Shown piece after piece: positions 58,824 to 64,000 of a stretch of 64,000 nucleotides of DNA (position 1 is its first letter; each line of letters opens with the position of its first letter). A program made the position numbers and the translations under genes. A model generated the notes under the pieces. The model worked only from the letters and a program-made list of their open reading frames with translations. It did no database searches and was not told where the DNA came from. The stretch covers positions 62,001 to 126,000 of the forward strand of contig CAZGNV010000003.1 in assembly GCA_964527835.1 (NCBI GenBank), given 5' to 3'. Origin of the DNA: JAFDCJ01 sp964527835 (GTDB taxonomy: Bacteria > Desulfobacterota > Desulfobacteria > Desulfobacterales > JAFDCJ01).

Positions 58824-60797
58824 ATGATCGACATTGGATTTTACTCTATTGCAATTGCGCTGTTTCTGGCTTTTTATTCGGTCTTGAGCGCGGTTCTGGG
58901 GATCAGAAGTCAAAGACGGGAGATGCTTGCCAGCGCAGAGCACGCGGCATATTCGGTTTGTGGCTTTCTCACCTTGGCATCGGTGGCGATGATCGTTGCC
59001 CTGGTGACGAGGAATTTTCAAATTGAATATGTGGCCCGCTATACAAACAAAAGCCTGCCCATGATTTACACTCTGACGGCATTCTATGCCGGGCAAAAAG
59101 GTTCGCTGCTTTTCTGGGGCTGGATTTTATCCATTTTTACCGCCATTGTCATCTTTCAGAACCGGAAAAAGAATCGGGATTTGCTGCCCTATGTTTTGAT
59201 TGTGCTGATGACGGTCACCTCTTTTTTCGTCTTGCTGATGGTTTTCATCACCAATCCATTTGAAACCTACAATTTTGTTCCTTCCGATGGGAAGGGATTG
59301 AACCCCATGCTTCAAAACCCCGGCATGATATTTCATCCGCCGGCGCTCTTTTTAGGCTATGTTGGATTTGCCGTGCCGTTTGCTTTTGCAATTGCCGCCC
59401 TGATGACGGGACGACTGGGTGATACCTGGATAAAAACGACCCGCAAGTGGACCCTGTTTGCGTGGTTTTTCTTGACCGCCGGCAACCTGCTGGGAATGGA
59501 ATGGGCTTATGTCGAGCTTGGTTGGGGCGGATACTGGGCCTGGGACCCGGTGGAAAACGCCTCGTTCATGCCTTGGATTGTCGGTACCGCATACCTGCAT
59601 TCGGTAATGATCCAGGAAAAACGCGGCATGCTGAAGGTCTGGAATATTGTTCTGATCCTTTTGACTTTCCTGCTGACAATCTTCGGCACGTTCATCACCC
59701 GCAGCGGACTGATTGCATCGGTTCATTCGTTTGGCGAATCAAATCTGGGCTGGGCGTTTCTCTTCTTTTTGGCAGTCGCACTTCTTTTTTCTCTGGGATT
59801 GCTGCTTTACCGGCTTCCCGATCTTAAAAGCAGAAACCAGCTGGATTCACTGATCTCCAGAGAAAGCAGTTTCTTGTTTAACAATTTGCTGTTTGTCGGA
59901 ATTGCGTTCACCGTCCTCTGGGGGACTCTTTTTCCGATAATATCCGAGGCGGTTCGCGGCATAAAGATCACGGTGGGGGCCCCGTTTTATAACAGCGTCG
60001 TCTCTCCAATCGGCTTGGCCCTGCTGCTGTTGACCGGGGTATGCCCCCTCATCGGCTGGAGAAAAACGACACTTGCAAAATTGGGCGGCAAAATACTGAT
60101 TCCGTCTATCATGGCGGTTTCAGGATTCATTCTGTTTTACCTGGCGGGAATTCGCCCCGGCTATACGCTGATTACCTTGTCATTTTGCGTTTTTGTCAGC
60201 ACGACGCTCTTGCTGGAGTTTTTCACCGGAACCCGAACACGGCATGCCGTGTTTGATGAAAGCTATCCGAGGGCCTTCTGGAACTTGGTTTCAAAAAACA
60301 AACGGCGCTATGGGGGCCATATTGTCCATTTCGGTGTCGTGCTGATATTCATGGCTTTCAGTGCGAACGCGTTTAATTCTGAAAAGCAGGTAACCTTGCA
60401 GCCGGGACAAACGGCACAGATCCAAAATTACACCTTGCGTTATGACGGTCTGGCGAAATTTCCGACCGCCAACAAACAGAAGATCGTTGCGACGCTGGCG
60501 CTGTTTAAAGGGCAACGGCAGCTCGGGGTTTTATCACCTGAAAAAAGCCTTTACACCGGCCAGGAACAACCGACCACGGATGTGGCCATTCGCACCACGC
60601 TCAAGGAAGATCTGTACGTCATTCTGGCCGGATATGATGAAAACAGCGCGACATTCATAATTCTGGTCAATCCGCTGGTTATCTGGCTTTGGATCGGCGG
60701 CGGCATTATGGGATTCGGCACCTGTATCGTGATGCTGCCGGCGCGCAGAAGGCAAAGGGCAACTGCTGTGAATGCAAGAATAGTGGAGGCAGCATGA
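58824..60797 (+). CDS. ccmF: Cytochrome c maturation protein CcmF (heme lyase subunit)
   Basis: A 657-residue polytopic membrane protein of normal CcmF length. The WWD-type heme-handling motif is present (ELGWGGYWAWDPVENASFMPW), as is the typical FGTFITRSGLIASVHSF helix. It joins heme from CcmE to apocytochrome CxxCH Cys in the periplasm. The ATG at 58824 has GGAG 8 bases upstream; a GTG at 58794 is less likely. It overlaps ccmH by ATGA. Confidence 0.93.
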   Translation: MIDIGFYSIAIALFLAFYSVLSAVLGIRSQRREMLASAEHAAYSVCGFLTLASVAMIVALVTRNFQIEYVARYTNKSLPMIYTLTAFYAGQKGSLLFWGWILSIFTAIVIFQNRKKNRDLLPYVLIVLMTVTSFFVLLMVFITNPFETYNFVPSDGKGLNPMLQNPGMIFHPPALFLGYVGFAVPFAFAIAALMTGRLGDTWIKTTRKWTLFAWFFLTAGNLLGMEWAYVELGWGGYWAWDPVENASFMPWIVGTAYLHSVMIQEKRGMLKVWNIVLILLTFLLTIFGTFITRSGLIASVHSFGESNLGWAFLFFLAVALLFSLGLLLYRLPDLKSRNQLDSLISRESSFLFNNLLFVGIAFTVLWGTLFPIISEAVRGIKITVGAPFYNSVVSPIGLALLLLTGVCPLIGWRKTTLAKLGGKILIPSIMAVSGFILFYLAGIRPGYTLITLSFCVFVSTTLLLEFFTGTRTRHAVFDESYPRAFWNLVSKNKRRYGGHIVHFGVVLIFMAFSANAFNSEKQVTLQPGQTAQIQNYTLRYDGLAKFPTANKQKIVATLALFKGQRQLGVLSPEKSLYTGQEQPTTDVAIRTTLKEDLYVILAGYDENSATFIILVNPLVIWLWIGGGIMGFGTCIVMLPARRRQRATAVNARIVEAA

Positions 60798-61288
60798 AAA
60801 TCAAACAGGCTTCGACGTTCCAATTGGCGGGATTGCTGATCCCCATCATTTCGCTTTTCTGGGCGCTGCAGGGGTTTGCCCTCACCGTCAATGAGGTCAC
60901 CAAGGATCTAACCTGCACCTGCGACTGCAATCTGGTGGTCAGCGCTTGCGCGGGCACCATGGAGTGCGGAACTGCCAGGCAAATTGCCGATGAAGTCGCG
61001 GGACTGATCGGGCAGGGAAAATCTAAAGATGAGATCATCGGACTTCTTGTTCAAACAAGGGGCGAAAGGATTCTGGCGGCACCGACGAAAAAAGGATTCA
61101 ACCTCACGGCCTGGACACTTCCGTTTTTGGCCATCGTTTTAGGCGCCCTTGGCCTGGCGGCTTTTTTGAACAGATGCATTGCTTCCCGCCAGGCGGCCGC
61201 CGCAGAAGCCGAAGCCGGGAAGGATAATCAGGCAGTGGACGAGAAGTATCGGGATCAGTTTGAAAAAGAATTAAACGCCTTCGAATAA
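60794..61288 (+). CDS. ccmH: Cytochrome c maturation protein CcmH
   Basis: A 164-residue protein with a signal/anchor helix, a periplasmic helical domain with a Cys-rich motif (LTCTCDCNLVVSACAGTMEC) in place of the LRCxxC of Proteobacteria, the helix RQIADEVAGLIGQGKSKDEI and a C-terminal membrane helix (about 108-128). CcmH keeps apocytochrome Cys reduced. The start overlaps the ccmF stop. Confidence 0.85.
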   Translation: MKIKQASTFQLAGLLIPIISLFWALQGFALTVNEVTKDLTCTCDCNLVVSACAGTMECGTARQIADEVAGLIGQGKSKDEIIGLLVQTRGERILAAPTKKGFNLTAWTLPFLAIVLGALGLAAFLNRCIASRQAAAAEAEAGKDNQAVDEKYRDQFEKELNAFE

Positions 61289-61301
61289 CAGGAGATGCAA
61301 C

Positions 61302-61787
61302 ATGGTGGACTATCTTGTAATCATGGGCCTGCTTTTAGCCGCAGGGTACTGGATCATTCGTCCTTTGTTGGATCCGCATCCATATAATGACTCATCGACT
61401 GGCACTGCTGATGAGAGCATCAGGGAATTGCAAATTCGCAAAGATAACGCTTACGCCGCCATTCGGGAGCTGGAGTTTGATTTAAACATGGGAAAATTAT
61501 CCAATGATGATTTTGAAACCCTAAAAGAGCAATATACAGTGGAAGCCCTTGACTGCCTCAAGGCCATTGACCAATTGCAGCAGCAAGAAAAACGCGCGGG
61601 CGATTATAAGCAGGAGCCCCCGGAAGGCCAGGTCAAAGAAGAAATTTTTGCCCGCCGCGCCGGGAAGAAAAAAAAGGCCGTTATCTATTGCGTCCAATGC
61701 GGTGCCGGATCATCCCATCAGGATCGCTTCTGCCATGCTTGCGGCACGCAGCTTTCAAAAGCTGAAATTAAACAGGCGGCCATATAG
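61302..61787 (+). CDS. CcmI-like protein with C-terminal zinc ribbon
   Basis: A 161-residue protein with an N-terminal membrane helix (about 3-22), a helical segment (ELQIRKDNAYAAIRELEFDL, GKLSNDDFETLKEQYTVEAL) typical of the CcmI N-terminal region, and a C-terminal zinc ribbon (YCVQCGAGSSHQDRFCHACG). CcmI normally chaperones apocytochromes through TPRs, which are absent here. The zinc ribbon echoes that of the protein at 58269. Confidence 0.75.
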   Translation: MVDYLVIMGLLLAAGYWIIRPLLDPHPYNDSSTGTADESIRELQIRKDNAYAAIRELEFDLNMGKLSNDDFETLKEQYTVEALDCLKAIDQLQQQEKRAGDYKQEPPEGQVKEEIFARRAGKKKKAVIYCVQCGAGSSHQDRFCHACGTQLSKAEIKQAAI

Positions 61788-61921
61788 CGCTTTGATCCTC
61801 AGTCTAGCACGCACAACCTGCCAGGCAACAGCTAATGATCGCTTTGATGGTATCCAATATCGCAGGCCAAGCACCATCTTGTGGTTGCCGCTGCTGGTGA
61901 ATTCAAAGGAAGGTGTTGCCC

Positions 61922-62305
61922 ATGAAAAATCGGGGTGTCAAATTAATTTCTATCGCGGTTGTTACACTCGCAATTTTTGGTTATCTACTCTACACCGGCA
62001 TCAGGGATACAATGACCTACTATCTGACGGTGCCTGAGTTGCTGGCCGGTACTGCCCAGGCGCAGACCGGCATGATAAGAGTGGGGGGCAATGTTTTTGC
62101 GGATTCCGTCAAATGGGACTCCAAGGAGTTGAACTTGCTGTTTAAAATCGGCGATGACACCGCCAGCATCGATGTCAATTATCGGGGAGTGGTTCCCGAT
62201 TCCTTTAAACCCGGCCGGGAGGTCGTCGTTGAGGGAAAATACAACGGCAGTGGGAAATTCACCGCCACCACGATTATGCCAAAATGCGCCTCTAAGTATG
62301 AATGA
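61922..62305 (+). CDS. ccmE: Heme chaperone CcmE, cysteine (CxxxY) variant
   Basis: A 127-residue protein with an N-terminal anchor (about 6-26) and an OB-fold (YYLTVPELLAGTAQAQTGMI, RVGGNVFADSVKW, VVPDSFKPGREVVVEGKYNG). The heme-attachment site at the C-terminus is KCASKYE, a CxxxY motif instead of the HxxxY of Proteobacteria; the Cys form is known from Desulfovibrio and archaea. It carries heme from CcmABC to CcmF. An AAGGAAGG site precedes the ATG at 61922. Confidence 0.88.
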   Translation: MKNRGVKLISIAVVTLAIFGYLLYTGIRDTMTYYLTVPELLAGTAQAQTGMIRVGGNVFADSVKWDSKELNLLFKIGDDTASIDVNYRGVVPDSFKPGREVVVEGKYNGSGKFTATTIMPKCASKYE

Positions 62306-62341
62306 AGAGGCTGAGCAGCTCAAGGAACGACCGTTGCATCA

Positions 62342-63094
62342 ATGAAAGCCTTCAGCCCCAGCGGATATATTATCGAAGTCAGGGATCTGGCAAAGCGATT
62401 CGGCTTCCGGCCGGTGCTGCAAAAGATAAACCTGCACTTGAGAAAAGGTGATTTTCTAGCCCTCTTTGGTCCCAACGGAGCTGGCAAAACCACCTTGATC
62501 CGGATCCTGTGCGCCCTGATGCAGCCCACTTCCGGAACGATACATGTCGCCGGGTTCGACACCCGCCGGCAAAGGCAAGCCGTAAGCAAAGTCATGGGGG
62601 TTATATCTCACAACCCGTTTTTGTACCCTGAATTAACGGCTTTTGAAAATCTTAAATTTTTCGGCATGATGTATGCCGTGCGCCGGCTCAACGACAGAAT
62701 CGCGCACCTGTTGGAACTGATGGGTCTTGCCGGTGTCGCCGATGAAAGGGTCATGGCGTTTTCACGGGGCATGCAACAGCGTTTGTCCGTGGCCCGCGCC
62801 ATTATTCATGATCCCGCTATATTGTTGCTGGATGAGCCGTATACCGGTCTGGACCAGCAGGGGAGCGAAAAGCTGCGTCAGATTCTGGCAGATTTTCGCA
62901 ATCAGGGCAAAACCGTTGTGATGACCTCCCATGATCTGGACAAGGGGTTGGAGTTTTGCAATCGAGCCGCAATTTTAAATTCCGGCAAGCTTGTTTACAA
63001 CCAGAGCCTGGTCAATGGCATTGCCTTGGATTTCAAACAGGCCTATTTCAGGCACACCGCGGCCAAATCACCGGTTTTGTCAATTTCGTTATGA
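62342..63094 (+). CDS. ccmA: Heme exporter ATPase CcmA
   Basis: A 250-residue ABC ATPase: Walker A GPNGAGKTT, signature MAFSRGMQQRLSVARAI (degenerate LSGGQ, usual for CcmA), Walker B LLLDEPYTGLD, and His loop TSHDLDKG. With CcmB and CcmC it releases holo-CcmE. The stop overlaps the ccmB start by ATGA. Confidence 0.9.
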   Translation: MKAFSPSGYIIEVRDLAKRFGFRPVLQKINLHLRKGDFLALFGPNGAGKTTLIRILCALMQPTSGTIHVAGFDTRRQRQAVSKVMGVISHNPFLYPELTAFENLKFFGMMYAVRRLNDRIAHLLELMGLAGVADERVMAFSRGMQQRLSVARAIIHDPAILLLDEPYTGLDQQGSEKLRQILADFRNQGKTVVMTSHDLDKGLEFCNRAAILNSGKLVYNQSLVNGIALDFKQAYFRHTAAKSPVLSISL

Positions 63095-63768
63095 ACTTTA
63101 TGCATCAAATTTGGGCGATCGTGTGGAAGGATCTCACATCCGAGCTGAGGACAAAAGAGCATGTCCTTACCATGGGTCTTTTTTCCTGCCTGGTTCTGGT
63201 CATCTTCAATTTCTCTTTTGAAACCGGGGTCGTCAGTGCCAAGAAAATCATCCCGGGAATATTGTGGGTGGCCTTTTTATTTTCGGGGTTGATCGGGCTG
63301 AACCGGGCCTTCGGTACGGAAAAAGACCGCGGAACGCTTGCCGGCTTATATCTATGCCCGGTCAGTCCGTGGGGGATCTATCTTGCCAAGTTGATCGGAA
63401 CACTGCTTCTTACGGTTAGCATGGAGGTTATCACCCTGCTGCTGTTCGTTGTTTTGTATAACCTGAACATCATGCCCTTCATACTTTCTCTAAGTATTGT
63501 CATCTTCTTGGGAACTTTGGGGTTTTGTTCGGTCGGTACGATTTTTTCGGCTATCGCGGCGGCGACCCGCACCAGAGATAAAATACTTGCCATTCTGGTT
63601 TTTCCAATCGCCGTTCCAATGGTCATCGCTTCGGTGAAAGCCACCGCAATCATTCTGGACGGAAAACCGCTGCCATCCATACAGGCCTGGCTTAAAATCC
63701 TGATCGCATTTGATGCTGTCTTTCTTTTGCTGGCCTACCTGACGTTTGGCTTTATCATGGAGGAATAG
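63091..63768 (+). CDS. ccmB: Heme exporter membrane subunit CcmB
   Basis: A 225-residue membrane protein with six predicted helices and the CcmB phrases LRTKEHVLTMGLFSCLV, LNRAFGTEKDRGTLAGLYLC and FPIAVPMVIASVKAT. The start is the ATG overlapping the ccmA stop; an upstream frame from 62956 is not used. Permease of the CcmABC complex. Confidence 0.92.
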   Translation: MNFMHQIWAIVWKDLTSELRTKEHVLTMGLFSCLVLVIFNFSFETGVVSAKKIIPGILWVAFLFSGLIGLNRAFGTEKDRGTLAGLYLCPVSPWGIYLAKLIGTLLLTVSMEVITLLLFVVLYNLNIMPFILSLSIVIFLGTLGFCSVGTIFSAIAAATRTRDKILAILVFPIAVPMVIASVKATAIILDGKPLPSIQAWLKILIAFDAVFLLLAYLTFGFIMEE

Positions 63769-63773
63769 CCGTC

Positions 63774-64000
63774 ATGTTTCCTGACGCCTTAAAAAAAGGA
63801 CTGAATTTGATCACTTTTGCTGCGATGCTGGCGGCCCTGTATGCGATATTCATCTACGCGCCGGTGGAAAAAACCATGGGCCTGTCGCAAAAAATATTTT
63901 ATCTGCATGTTCCTGCAGCCTTCCTGGCCTTTGTTGGTTTTTTTATCACTTTTGTCAGCAGCATTCTGTATTTGTATAAAAAAGATCTCAAATGGGATCA
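63774..64000 (+). CDS. ccmC: Heme-handling protein CcmC, N-terminal part (cut by window end)
   Basis: About 75 residues are present, starting MFPDALKKGLNLITFAAMLA. They include the first helices and the QKIFYLHVPAAFLAFVGFF motif characteristic of CcmC, including the periplasmic His. The WWD segment lies beyond the window. It starts 5 bases after ccmB. Confidence 0.88.
   Translation, partial: MFPDALKKGLNLITFAAMLAALYAIFIYAPVEKTMGLSQKIFYLHVPAAFLAFVGFFITFVSSILYLYKKDLKWD

Overview
The window looks like chromosomal DNA of a Gram-negative anaerobe, most likely a Desulfobacterota member (a sulfate-reducer relative). This is inferred from moderately GC-rich coding sequence, two apparent selenocysteine genes, heavy use of sigma-54 promoters, multiheme cytochromes, and a System I cytochrome c maturation operon whose CcmE carries the Cys (CxxxY) variant described in Desulfovibrio. 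I cannot name a species. No tRNA, rRNA, CRISPR array or intact IS element was seen.

1-9.8 kb: minus-strand periplasmic electron-transfer genes. One operon (5775 to 864) encodes a five-heme cytochrome, a type-1 copper cupredoxin, a TlpA-like thioredoxin and a polyferredoxin membrane protein with a fused CuA domain. A second (6950 to 6054) encodes a stand-alone CuA protein behind a sigma-54 promoter. Four copies of a small inverted-repeat element sit between genes here.

9.8-21 kb: a seven-gene plus-strand operon. A Hanks-type kinase fused to a formylglycine-generating-enzyme-like domain comes first. CusCBA-type metal efflux, bracketed by two paralogous exported proteins, follows. A SpoIIE-type phosphatase ends the operon.

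21-31.6 kb: a porin, a patch of gene decay (a Cache protein ending in an HD-GYP tail and a CopA remnant), a GrdB-like selenoprotein with an in-frame UGA and SECIS-like hairpin, a MORN protein, a PilZ protein, an HEFGH membrane protein, a second SpoIIE phosphatase, RseC and a YHS protein.

31.6-46 kb: two ZraSR-like sensor kinase / sigma-54 activator pairs among small exported metal- or envelope-stress-type proteins (ZraP-like, SHOCT, PepSY-like), plus a PP2C phosphatase with a second kinase-SUMF protein. Eleven sites resembling TGGCAC-N5-TTGC lie upstream of genes in the first 46 kb, suggesting a local sigma-54 regulon.

46-57.6 kb: an ECF sigma factor locus. A shared promoter motif (TGTGACC, 15-16 nt, CGTATA/T) precedes the ECF gene, a TPR/OmpA lipoprotein, a Gly-rich exported protein and the operon at 46 kb, with a weaker match before a second TPR/OmpA gene. 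The 46 kb operon encodes a kinase-like membrane protein, a truncated Ser/Thr kinase and a P1B-ATPase whose first HMA metal-binding site reads U-P-N-C, with UGA in place of the first Cys. A multicopper oxidase pseudogene ends the region.

57.8-64 kb: the cytochrome c maturation operon (ccmF, ccmH, ccmI-like, ccmE, ccmA, ccmB, ccmC cut by the window edge), which fits the c-type cytochrome at the other end.

Overall the window reads as a metal (copper/silver/zinc) and envelope-stress island with layered control: sigma-54 two-component systems, an ECF sigma factor, and Ser/Thr phosphorylation with opposing phosphatases.
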